DNA of 13,294 nt from PFJX01 sp037442845 (GTDB lineage: Bacteria; Pseudomonadota; Gammaproteobacteria; Burkholderiales; Thiobacillaceae), in contig JBBIPL010000064.1 in NCBI GenBank assembly GCA_037442845.1, positions 1-13,294 of the forward strand, written 5' to 3'. A model generated the notes under the pieces. It had not been told where the DNA came from, did no database searches, and worked only from the letters and a program-made list of their open reading frames with translations. The translations under genes were made by a program, and so were the position numbers. Positions 5,216 through 11,899 of the stretch are shown piece by piece. Position 1 is the stretch's first letter. The number at the start of each line of letters is the position of its first letter.

Positions 5216-6232
5216 GTGTCTTACCAGGTCAGCATTCAACCCAGCGGCCACCAGTTTACCGTCAAGCCCGGCGAAACCCTGCTTGCCGCCGCCCTCAACG
5301 CCGGTTTCTCTTTGCCCTATGGCTGCCGCAACGGCGCCTGCGGCGCCTGCAAGGGCAAGGTGCTGGCCGGTTCCGTCGATTACGGCGCCTTCCAGGAGGG
5401 CGCGCTGACGCACGAGGACAAGCTGCGGGGTCTGGCCCTGTTCTGCTGCGCCAAGGCCGAGAGCGATCTCACCATCGAGGCGAAGGAGGTGGGCGCCGCC
5501 AAGGACATCCCCATCAAGACCCTGCCCTGCCGCATCGAGAGGATGGACAGGTTGGCCGCCGACGTCATGGCCCTGTGGCTCAAATTGCCCGCCAACGAGC
5601 GCCTGCAGTTCCTGCCCGGCCAGTACATCGACTTCCTGCTCAAGGACGGCAAGCGGCGCAGTTTCTCGCTGGCCAACGCGCCGGAGGAGGATGCCCTGCT
5701 GGAACTGCACATCCGCCACGTGCCCGGCGGCCACTTCACCGAGCACGTGTTCGGCGCCATGAAGGTGAAGGACATCATGCGCATCTCCGGCCCCTACGGC
5801 AGCTTTTTCCTGCGCGATTCCAGCAAACCCGCGATTTTCGTCGCCGGCGGCACCGGCTTCGCGCCCATCAAGAGCATCCTCGCGCACGCCTTCCATCACG
5901 AAGTGGACCGCCAGTTCGCGCTGTACTGGGGAGCCAAGGACCTGGCCGGGCTGTACCTGCCCGGCGCGCCCGCCGCCTGGCAGCAGGCGCACGGCAACTT
6001 CAGCTTCATTCCCGTGCTGTCCGAGCCCTCTCCGGAGGACCACTGGTCCGGCCGCACGGGTTTCGTGCATGCGGCGGTGCTGGTGGATTTCGCCGACCTC
6101 TCCGGTTACGAGGTTTATGCCTGCGGCGCTCCGGTCATGGTGGCCAGCGCCCGCCGCGACTTCACCGCGCGTGGCCTGCCGGAGGACGCCTTCTTCTCGG
6201 ATTCCTTCGAATTCCAAGGCGCCGCGGCCTGA
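5216..6232 (+). CDS. [2Fe-2S]/FAD/NAD(P)H oxidoreductase (CDP-6-deoxy-delta-3,4-glucoseen reductase-like)
   Basis: A 338-residue electron-transfer protein. The N-terminal plant-type ferredoxin domain (1-90) has cysteines 37, 42 and 45 (Cx4Cx2C) and a fourth at 77 or 78. A ferredoxin-reductase FAD domain (about 100-200) carries R148-S-F-S151. The NAD(P) domain carries GGTGFAP at 211-217. This layout is shared by the AscD-type CDP-6-deoxy-delta-3,4-glucoseen reductases and by reductase components of aromatic-ring oxygenases. No dideoxysugar or oxygenase genes are nearby, so the sugar-reductase name should not be read as a function; it probably passes electrons from NAD(P)H to an unidentified partner. 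It is transcribed alone, divergent from the epimerase gene, and ends 10 bp before the convergent hemY. Confidence 0.88.
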   Translation: MSYQVSIQPSGHQFTVKPGETLLAAALNAGFSLPYGCRNGACGACKGKVLAGSVDYGAFQEGALTHEDKLRGLALFCCAKAESDLTIEAKEVGAAKDIPIKTLPCRIERMDRLAADVMALWLKLPANERLQFLPGQYIDFLLKDGKRRSFSLANAPEEDALLELHIRHVPGGHFTEHVFGAMKVKDIMRISGPYGSFFLRDSSKPAIFVAGGTGFAPIKSILAHAFHHEVDRQFALYWGAKDLAGLYLPGAPAAWQQAHGNFSFIPVLSEPSPEDHWSGRTGFVHAAVLVDFADLSGYEVYACGAPVMVASARRDFTARGLPEDAFFSDSFEFQGAAA

Positions 6233-6242
6233 GCCAAGGCGC

Positions 6243-6680
6243 TTAGGAGCCGGCGGGGGCGCTGTCCGACGGCGGCGTCGGCTTGCCCGGCGGAGTGGGC
6301 GCCGGCGCGCGCAGGCGGGCCAGCAGGTCGGGCGCCAGGCGGCTGTCGGCTGCCTGTTCGGCCAGACGCCGGGCCTTGTCCGCGTCGCCGTCGAGCTGCG
6401 CGCGCAATGCATCCAGCAGCAGGGTGTCCGCCTTGTCGCGGCGTTTTTTCTCGCGCCAGGCGCGCAGGTCGCCGGAGAGATTGAGGGCGATGGCGCCCAG
6501 GCGCAGCGCCGCGTAGGCCAGCCCCAGCAGCCCCGCCAGCAGCAGCAGGGCGAGGATGAAGGACAACTCCAGCCGCCACGGGGGATAGACCACGATGACG
6601 TAGCCCTGGTCCAGGCGGGCGGCCAGGGTGAGCGCCACCGCCGCCGCGAACAGCGCCAGCAGCCAGAGCACCGCGCGCAT
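6243..6680 (-). CDS. hemY: HemY-like protein reduced to its N-terminal membrane domain
   Basis: A 145-residue protein matching the N-terminal part of the proteobacterial HemY family. Transmembrane segments lie at about 3-21 and 38-63, with YVIVVYPPWRLELS between them, followed by a charged helix (LRAWREKKRRDKA) and the start of a helical repeat (DALRAQLDGDADKARRLAEQAA). Family members usually have about 400 residues with tetratricopeptide-like repeats; here the protein stops after about 125 recognisable residues with a proline-rich tail. Only 10 bp separate its stop from the convergent reductase gene, so the missing part is absent, not frameshifted. Family HemY is a membrane protein linked to late heme synthesis and is unrelated to the protoporphyrinogen oxidase also called HemY. 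The start overlaps the hemX stop by 1 nt (TGATG). Whether this short form works is unknown. Confidence 0.8.
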   Translation of the reverse strand: MRAVLWLLALFAAAVALTLAARLDQGYVIVVYPPWRLELSFILALLLLAGLLGLAYAALRLGAIALNLSGDLRAWREKKRRDKADTLLLDALRAQLDGDADKARRLAEQAADSRLAPDLLARLRAPAPTPPGKPTPPSDSAPAGS

Positions 6681-7687
6681 CAGGGCCCCGTCCGCGAGGC
6701 GCGCAGGGCGCGCAGGCTGGCGTCGAGGCCGGCGTCGCGCAGGGCGACGGGGGCCTTGAGCAGGTCGTCCAGGCTGGCGACATAGGCTTTGCCGGCTGTG
6801 TCCCGCAGGCTGAAGTAACGCTCCAACCAGCCGCGCGCGGCGCCGAGGTCGGCGCGGAAGGCGGTTTCGTCCCGTTGCAGCAGGGCCAGGCGCGCGGCCA
6901 GCAGGCGCAGTTTCAGGTTTTCGCGCAGGAAATAGGCCTGCGAGGGCGCGAGCAGGGGCAGGTCGGGATGCTCGAGCCGCCGGATGCGCACCAGACTCTT
7001 GAACTCCCTCCAGAGCTCCGCGCTCAGGCGCGCCAGGGTGTCGGCGGGGCCCGCTTCGGCCGGGGCGGGCGCTGCCGGCGCCGGCAGGCTGTCGGCTTCG
7101 GTCTTGAGATCGTCCACCCCCTGGATGAGGACCTCGATGCGCGCGCTCATGTTTTCAATGTCGGCCGCGGGCAGCAGTTTCAGACGCTCCATGTCCTTGG
7201 CGATGGCCGCCCGCAGGGCGACGAACTGCGGCTTGGCGAGTTGCGCCAGGCGGGTTTCGGCGGCCTCCAGGCCGATCAGCGCGGCGCGCACGTTGCCCGC
7301 CAGCAGCAGTTGCTGCTGCGCCAGCAGCAGGGTCTGTTCGATGTCGGCGGCGATGCGCTCGTCCTGGCTGCGCGCCAGATCCTGGTACATGGCGGTGAGC
7401 GCGAGCTGCTGGTCCTGGGTTTCCCGCCCGCGGTTCTCCAGGGCCATCAGCCGGTTCTGCAGGTCCGCCAGGGCCTCGTTGGCGGCCTTCGCGGCGGTGC
7501 GCGCCTCGCGGCTGGCGGTGTCGAATTCGCCGATGCGGCGGGCCAGTTGCGTTTCCAGCTGGCCCATGCGGTCATAACTGACCCAGGCGAAGCCGAGACC
7601 GGCCGCCACGGCGGCGACGGCCAGGGCCAGGGCCGCCAGGCTGAGGGCGGGGGCGATGCGGAGGAGGCGGCTAGGCGGCGTGGTCAC
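6680..7687 (-). CDS. hemX: HemX family membrane protein (putative uroporphyrinogen-III C-methyltransferase-like)
   Basis: A 335-residue protein of the HemX family. After a short basic N terminus comes one transmembrane helix at about 9-35 (APALSLAALALAVAAVAAG...), then a long coiled-coil-rich stretch (QLETQLARR... to about 110) and a helical C-terminal domain with YFLRENLKLRLLAARLALLQRD and WLERYFSLRDTA. HemX is often annotated as a uroporphyrinogen-III methyltransferase, but it has no SAM-binding methylase domain here. It is probably a single-pass membrane protein facing the periplasm with an accessory role. The GTG at 7687 gives a 17-bp overlap with hemD; a TTG at 7705 in the same frame would add six residues. 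It lies between hemD and hemY, the conserved order. Confidence 0.88.
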   Translation of the reverse strand: MTTPPSRLLRIAPALSLAALALAVAAVAAGLGFAWVSYDRMGQLETQLARRIGEFDTASREARTAAKAANEALADLQNRLMALENRGRETQDQQLALTAMYQDLARSQDERIAADIEQTLLLAQQQLLLAGNVRAALIGLEAAETRLAQLAKPQFVALRAAIAKDMERLKLLPAADIENMSARIEVLIQGVDDLKTEADSLPAPAAPAPAEAGPADTLARLSAELWREFKSLVRIRRLEHPDLPLLAPSQAYFLRENLKLRLLAARLALLQRDETAFRADLGAARGWLERYFSLRDTAGKAYVASLDDLLKAPVALRDAGLDASLRALRASRTGP

Positions 7688-8504
7688 GCGAGAAGTATTC
7701 CACAAGACCGTCGACGAGGCCCGATTCTCCGGGCGGGGTGGCGATCGCCGCGACGAAGCCGAGGCGCGCGGCGTGGGCGGCGATGCGCGGGTGCGGCGCG
7801 AACAAGGGGATGCGAAACAGACGCGGCGCGTCCTCGCCCAGCAGACGCATCAGGTTGTCCAGCGTCTCGCCGCTGAACACCGTGACGGCGCGCAGCCGCC
7901 CGGCGGCGAGGGCATCGAGCAAGGGTCCGGGGTCCGCGTCTTCGGGCAACCCGCGCCGGTAGCATTCGGCATAGTCCACCTCGGCGCCGCGCGCGCGCAG
8001 GGCCTCGGCCAGCAGTTCGCGGCCGCCCTCGCCGCGGAAGATGAGGATGCGCCGGCCCGCCACCCGCGCGAGCTCGGGCAGGGCCAGCAGGTGCTCGCTG
8101 TCGGCGCCGCCCGGCGGCGCCAGCACGGGGCCGACGCCCAGCCCGGCGAGGGTTTTGGCGGTACCCTCGCCGACGGCGGCGATGCGCGTCCGCGGCGGCC
8201 AGGCGATGGTCCGCGCCCGCGGTCCGGCAACCTCATGCCCGGGCCGATTTTGCGCAAGCTCGGCGAGGGCGGCCAGGCCGTATTCGGCCGCGCGCGGACT
8301 GATGAAAATCGCCAGGTCGTAGGCGCCCAGCCCGGCCAGGGTGTTGCGCAGCACATCCGGCCGGACGGTCGGCAGGATGGCGAGGGCGGGCAAGGCCACA
8401 ACCTCGGCGTTAAGGCCGCGCAGGCGCGCGGACAGGGCCTCGGCCTGGGCGGCCGGGCGCGTGACCAGCACCTCCACGCCGGCGAGGGGCCCCGCCGGCG
8501 TCAT
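7671..8504 (-). CDS. hemD: Uroporphyrinogen-III synthase
   Basis: HemD closes and inverts ring D of hydroxymethylbilane to give uroporphyrinogen III, in the cytoplasm. The 277-residue product has the two-lobed HemD layout: VLVTRPAAQAEALSARL at the N terminus, IFISPRAAEYG in lobe one, RIAAVGEGTAKTLAGLG at the hinge, ILIFRGEGGRELLAEALRARGAEV in lobe two and VTVFSGETLDNL. HemD proteins are poorly conserved, but this pattern together with the position directly after hemC is decisive. Its ATG overlaps the hemC stop by 4 bp (ATGA), which suggests coupling so that the unstable hydroxymethylbilane meets its next enzyme at matched levels. The length is slightly above the usual 250-260. Confidence 0.95.
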   Translation of the reverse strand: MTPAGPLAGVEVLVTRPAAQAEALSARLRGLNAEVVALPALAILPTVRPDVLRNTLAGLGAYDLAIFISPRAAEYGLAALAELAQNRPGHEVAGPRARTIAWPPRTRIAAVGEGTAKTLAGLGVGPVLAPPGGADSEHLLALPELARVAGRRILIFRGEGGRELLAEALRARGAEVDYAECYRRGLPEDADPGPLLDALAAGRLRAVTVFSGETLDNLMRLLGEDAPRLFRIPLFAPHPRIAAHAARLGFVAAIATPPGESGLVDGLVEYFSRDHAA

Positions 8505-9433
8505 TGCGCGCGGTGCACGAGTTCGGCCAGCAGGTGGTCGGCGCCCTGGGCGATGAGATCCTCGGCGGCGGTCAGACCGACCTGCTCGGGGGCGTCCAGG
8601 GGGCCTTCGGCGGTCGCGCGGAAGAAGCGGAGTCCTTCCAGATCGGCGACGAAGGCGCGCAGGTGCAGTTGGCCGTCGCGCGCCACCGCGTAGCCGCCGA
8701 TGGGCGCCTGGCAGCCCCCTTGCAGGCGGCGGCTCATGGCGCGCTCGGCGCGCACGCAGGCGGCGGTGATGGGATCGTCAAGGGGGGCCAGCAGCGCCGC
8801 CAGTTCGGGTCGGCCGCTGCGGATCTCGATGCCCAGCGCGCCCTGGCCGACGGCGGGCAGGCTTTCCTCAGGCGCCAGGATGGCGGTGATGCGCGCCTCG
8901 AAACCGAGCCGCTTGAGACCGGCGGCGGCCAGCAGGATGGCGTCGTAGTGACCCTCGTCGAGCTTGCGCAGGCGGGTGTTGACGTTGCCGCGCAGCATGT
9001 CGACCTTGAGGTGCGGCAGCCTGGCGCGCAGTTGCGCCTGCCGGCGCAGGCTGGAGGTGCCGACGCGGGCGCCGGGCGGCAGCGCCTCCAGGCTGGCGTA
9101 ATGGTTCGAGACGAAGGCGTCGCGCGGATCCTCGCGCTGCGAGATGGCCGCCAGCTCGAAGCCGTCCGGCAGGTTCATGGGCACGTCCTTGATGGAATGC
9201 ACCGCCAGGTCAGCGCGTCCCTCGGCCATGGCGACTTCCAGTTCCTTGACGAAGAGGCCCTTGCCGCCGATGCGCGCAAGGGGAGAGTCGAGGATCTGGT
9301 CGCCCTGGGTGGTCATGCCCAGGAGTTCCACCTCCAGGCCAGGATGCAGGGCCGTCAAGCGGGCCTTGACGTGTTCGGCCTGCCAGAGAGCGAGCTGGCT
9401 TTGCCGGGTGGCGATGACGATGCGTTGCGGCAT
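8501..9433 (-). CDS. hemC: Porphobilinogen deaminase (hydroxymethylbilane synthase)
   Basis: HemC polymerises four porphobilinogens into hydroxymethylbilane using a covalent dipyrromethane cofactor. At 310 residues it has normal family length. Key residues are visible: the cofactor-bearing cysteine C241 in GGCQAPIGGYA, the catalytic aspartate D83 in HSIKDVP, the arginines of GTSSLRRQAQLRA (130-131) and RGNVNTRL (148-154), and the N-terminal IATRQSQLALWQ. The ATG at 9433 is the family start. It is the first gene of hemC-hemD-hemX-hemY and is divergent from a thioredoxin-fold gene across 65 bp. In Pseudomonas hemC directly follows algR; here a gene in opposite orientation separates them, so heme genes are unlikely to be read from the algZR promoter. 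Confidence 0.97.
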   Translation of the reverse strand: MPQRIVIATRQSQLALWQAEHVKARLTALHPGLEVELLGMTTQGDQILDSPLARIGGKGLFVKELEVAMAEGRADLAVHSIKDVPMNLPDGFELAAISQREDPRDAFVSNHYASLEALPPGARVGTSSLRRQAQLRARLPHLKVDMLRGNVNTRLRKLDEGHYDAILLAAAGLKRLGFEARITAILAPEESLPAVGQGALGIEIRSGRPELAALLAPLDDPITAACVRAERAMSRRLQGGCQAPIGGYAVARDGQLHLRAFVADLEGLRFFRATAEGPLDAPEQVGLTAAEDLIAQGADHLLAELVHRAQ

Positions 9434-9444
9434 GTTTGGACTAT

Positions 9445-9473
9445 TTCTGTGCGTGGGGGAAGGTCACTACAAT
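9445..9473 (+). promoter_or_regulatory. Possible promoter of the thioredoxin-fold gene
   Basis: TACAAT at 9468-9473 is a good -10 match in an otherwise GC-rich region. At 17 bp spacing the -35 would be TTCTGT (9445-9450), a weak match. It sits in the 65-bp divergent spacer between hemC and the thioredoxin-fold gene. Confidence 0.3.
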
Positions 9474-9485
9474 GCCTGCTCACAT

Positions 9486-9490
9486 GAGGA
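9486..9490 (+). promoter_or_regulatory. Ribosome binding site of the thioredoxin-fold gene
   Basis: GAGGA lies 8 nt before the ATG at 9499. It decides for this start over in-frame ATGs at 9472 and 9484, and it leaves a clean signal peptide. Confidence 0.6.
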
Positions 9491-9498
9491 AAACAGCG

Positions 9499-9996
9499 AT
9501 GAAACAAGCGGTTGCGCGGTGGCTGGCGATTGTAGCATGGGCCTGCGGCACGGCCCTGGCCGCCGACGCCCTGCCGCCGGCCCGCGATCTGCAGAAGGAC
9601 GCGCGCGCCGCCCGCGACCTGCGCGGCGTCGTCGTGCTGGTATTTTCCGGCGAGGACTGCCGCTATTGCCGGCGCGCCCTCCATGACTACCTGATCCCCA
9701 TGAGCCAGACCGAGTACTACCGCGCGCGCGTGGTGATGCGCCAGGTGGAGGCGTTCAGCGACCTGGAGCTGAAGGATTTCCAGGGCCGCCGCATCCCGCA
9801 CCGCGCCCTGGCCGCCCGGCATGGCGTGCGCCTGGTGCCGACGGTGCTGGTGGTGGATGGCGAGGGCCGTCCCCTTGCCAAGCCGGTGGTGGGCCTGCTC
9901 ACCGAGGATTTCTATACCCATTATCTGGATCAGGCCATCAACGAGGGCCTCGACAAGGTGCGCGGCGCGGATCCGCAGCGGCTCGGCGCGCGCTGA
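9499..9996 (+). CDS. Exported thioredoxin-fold protein with CxxC motif
   Basis: A 165-residue protein. A signal peptide is clear: basic start (MKQAVARW), hydrophobic core to about residue 19, and an ALA-A cleavage site near 21, so it is probably periplasmic. The mature part has a thioredoxin-like fold: VVVLVFSGEDCRYCRR with the redox motif C54-R-Y-C57, and the cis-proline loop GVRLVPTVLVVDGEG with P114. It resembles the DsbC/SoxW-like thioredoxins that act on periplasmic thiols, but no partner is next to it, and disulfide reductase, isomerase or cytochrome c maturation roles are all possible. It sits in reverse orientation between algR and hemC, dividing a gene order that is continuous in Pseudomonas. 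Confidence 0.82.
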   Translation: MKQAVARWLAIVAWACGTALAADALPPARDLQKDARAARDLRGVVVLVFSGEDCRYCRRALHDYLIPMSQTEYYRARVVMRQVEAFSDLELKDFQGRRIPHRALAARHGVRLVPTVLVVDGEGRPLAKPVVGLLTEDFYTHYLDQAINEGLDKVRGADPQRLGAR

Positions 9997-10008
9997 GCAG
10001 CGCTGCTC
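9995..10008. terminator. Palindrome between the convergent thioredoxin-fold and algR genes
   Basis: GAGCAGCGCTGCTC is a perfect 14-bp palindrome that starts inside the thioredoxin-fold stop codon and lies in the 26-bp convergent spacer. It could form a short stem for transcripts from both sides, but there is no T-run, so terminator function is only a suggestion. Confidence 0.3.
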
Positions 10009-10022
10009 GCAAAGACCGCCGC

Positions 10023-10812
10023 TCAACCACGCGCCAGGAAATCGCGCGCGACGTGCGCTTGGCGGCGCGACACCGGCAGGCGTTCCGGCCAGTCGCGCAG
10101 CACCGCCAGCCAGTGTCCCTCGCCCGCGCCGGCCTTGCGCACGAAGCCGGTGAGATGCCGGCGCGCCACTAGGCAGTTGCGGTGGATGCGCAGGAAATCG
10201 TCGGCGAACTCCTCCTCCAGCCGCACCAGGGATTCGTCCAGCAGGTACTCGCGCTCGCGCGTGCGGGCGGTGACATAGCGCAACTCGGCGCGCAGGTAGA
10301 GCACGTCGGCGACCGGCACGCGCCACAGGCGGCCCGGTTCCAGCACCAGGAAATGNNNNNNNNNNNNNNNNNNNNNNNNNNNNNNNNNNNNNNNNNNNNN
10401 NNNNNNNNNNNNNNNNNNNNNNNNNNNNNNNNNNNNNNNNNNNNNNNNNNNNNNNCAGGGCCTCGCGCAGGCGGGACAGGCGCACCGGCTTGAGCAGGTA
10501 ATCCACCGCCCGCAGTTCGAAGGCGGAGAGGGCATGTTCGTCGTAGGCCGTGACGAAAATGATGGCCGGCGCATGCGGCAGGGCGGCGATGCGGCGGGCG
10601 GTATCGAGGCCGCTCATGCCAGGCATCTGGATGTCGAGCAGGACGACGTCGGCCGGCGTGCTCGCTGCCTTGTCGAGGGCGGCTTCGCCGCTCGATGCCT
10701 CGGCCACCACCTCGACCGGGATTTCACCGGCGAGATCGGCCAGCAGGCTGGCCAGGCGCGCCCGCGCCAGGGGCTCGTCGTCGACCAGGATGACGCGCAG
10801 CGCGGCGCTCAC
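10023..10812 (-). CDS. algR: LytTR-family response regulator AlgR-like (interrupted by assembly gap)
   Basis: The gene runs across 100 undetermined bases. The part before the gap (119 residues) is a receiver domain: acidic pocket D11-D12, phosphoacceptor D60 in VVLLDIQMPGMSG, T88 and K108 in DYLLKPV. The part after the gap is a LytTR DNA-binding domain: LWRVPVADVLYLRAELRYVTART, then EEFADDFLRIHRNCLVARRHL, ending near FLARG. The two parts are in different frames only because the gap is written as 100 bases; a gap length divisible by three joins them. The GTG start overlaps the algZ stop by 4 bp (GTGA). AlgR with AlgZ controls alginate, type IV pili and virulence genes in Pseudomonas; the regulon here is unknown. 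Confidence 0.9.
10356..10455. other. Assembly gap (100 N) in algR
   Basis: Exactly 100 undetermined bases, the usual placeholder for a gap of unknown size. It falls in the linker between the receiver and LytTR domains. A true length divisible by three would restore the reading frame. Confidence 0.99.
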
Positions 10813-11855
10813 GGCGCCGCCTTGCCGTCGCCGCGCGTGGCGCCCGTCGGCAGCAGGGGCATGACCATCTGCACGACGAATTCCTCGCCCACGCGATGCG
10901 CCGACAGGCGCGCCTCGGCGTCGAAATGCAGGGCCAGGCGCTCGCGGATGTTGGACAGGGCGATGCGGTTGCCGCGCCGGCTGGGCGTCGGTCTTGCCGC
11001 GACCTCGGCGGCGCAGGGATTGCGGACGACGACGTTGAGCAGACCGTCGCGCGCGAAGATGTCGACGCCGACGCGGCCGCCCTCGGGGCTCGGCTCGATG
11101 CCGTGGCAGACCGCGTTCTCCAGCAAGGGTTGCAGCACCAGGGCGGGCAGGCGGGCATCGGCCGGCGCATGGTCGACGCGCCAGTCCACGCGCAGGCGTT
11201 CGCCCAGGCGCAGGGTTTCCAGGTCCAGGTAGGCGCGCGCCAGTTCCAGTTCGCGTGCCAGGCTGGAGAGCTGGCGGTTGTCCGCCAGCAGGCCGCGATA
11301 CAGCTCGGCCAGGTTTTCCAGGGCCGCCTCGGCGCGGCCGGGGTCGGAACGCACCAGCGACAGCACGCTGTTGAGGGTATTGAACAGGAAGTGCGGGCGG
11401 ATGCGCGCCTGCAGGGCCAGCAAGCGCGCCTCCGCAAGGGCGGGGGAAAGCCGGCGGGTGCGCCAGTCCAGCCAGATCAGGATGGCGCCGGCGACCAGGC
11501 CGGCCAGCAGGATGGCGCGCACCAGGCCGCCGTCGGCGAGATCCGGATACTGGCGCAGAAAGAAAGCCTCCCAGAGCGCCGTAACCAGCATGGCGATGCC
11601 GATACAGGCGACGGCGGTGATCGGGTGGGACAGGGCGCTCAGGCGCGGCGCGGCCAGGAACAGGACCAGCAGGCTGGCCAGCAGAGGGGGCTGCAGGTGG
11701 GCGGCGTAGCCCAGGAAGACTTGCAGCGCCGCGGCCGGCGCGGGGGCCTCGGCGAGGGCCGCGCCGAACGCCAGCGCCTGGGCGGCCACGACGATGCGCA
11801 GGAGGATGCCCAGGTTGCGGAAATCGGGCAGGGCGGCGGGGGGCTCCTTTGTCAT
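10809..11855 (-). CDS. algZ: LytS/AlgZ-type sensor histidine kinase
   Basis: A 348-residue membrane kinase. Several hydrophobic helices cover about residues 14-130, with little periplasmic sequence. The His_kinase domain of the LytS/YpdA type begins near 144: ARLLALQARIRPHFLFNTLN with the phosphoacceptor H155. The ATPase domain has the N-box LLENAVCHGI (N247) and the GNRIALSNIRERL box at about 295-307, which is divergent from the standard GxGxGL but conserved in type with AlgZ. The ATG at 11855 is preferred because AAGGTG lies 6 nt upstream; a GTG at 11864 would fall on that site. It probably phosphorylates the AlgR homologue encoded directly after it. The signal is unknown. Confidence 0.92.
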   Translation of the reverse strand: MTKEPPAALPDFRNLGILLRIVVAAQALAFGAALAEAPAPAAALQVFLGYAAHLQPPLLASLLVLFLAAPRLSALSHPITAVACIGIAMLVTALWEAFFLRQYPDLADGGLVRAILLAGLVAGAILIWLDWRTRRLSPALAEARLLALQARIRPHFLFNTLNSVLSLVRSDPGRAEAALENLAELYRGLLADNRQLSSLARELELARAYLDLETLRLGERLRVDWRVDHAPADARLPALVLQPLLENAVCHGIEPSPEGGRVGVDIFARDGLLNVVVRNPCAAEVAARPTPSRRGNRIALSNIRERLALHFDAEARLSAHRVGEEFVVQMVMPLLPTGATRGDGKAAP

Positions 11856-11858
11856 AAT
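11850..11858 (+). promoter_or_regulatory. Possible extended -10 promoter of argH
   Basis: TGTCATAAT (11850-11858) fits an extended -10 (TG, one base, CATAAT) and is the best match in the 44-bp divergent spacer region. It overlaps the start codon of algZ and would give a leader of about 35 nt. No -35 is evident. Confidence 0.4.
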
Positions 11859-11861
11859 CCG

Positions 11862-11867
11862 CACCTT
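11862..11867 (-). promoter_or_regulatory. Ribosome binding site of algZ
   Basis: AAGGTG on the minus strand lies 6 nt before the ATG at 11855, favouring it over the in-frame GTG at 11864. Confidence 0.55.
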
Positions 11868-11899
11868 ACCGAAACTCCACGGCCCCCCGCCATCCCCCC

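Noticed and set aside
10023..10812. Two separate genes, or an algR pseudogene, either side of the N run
   Set aside because: The frame difference follows from the arbitrary 100-base gap; both domains are intact.
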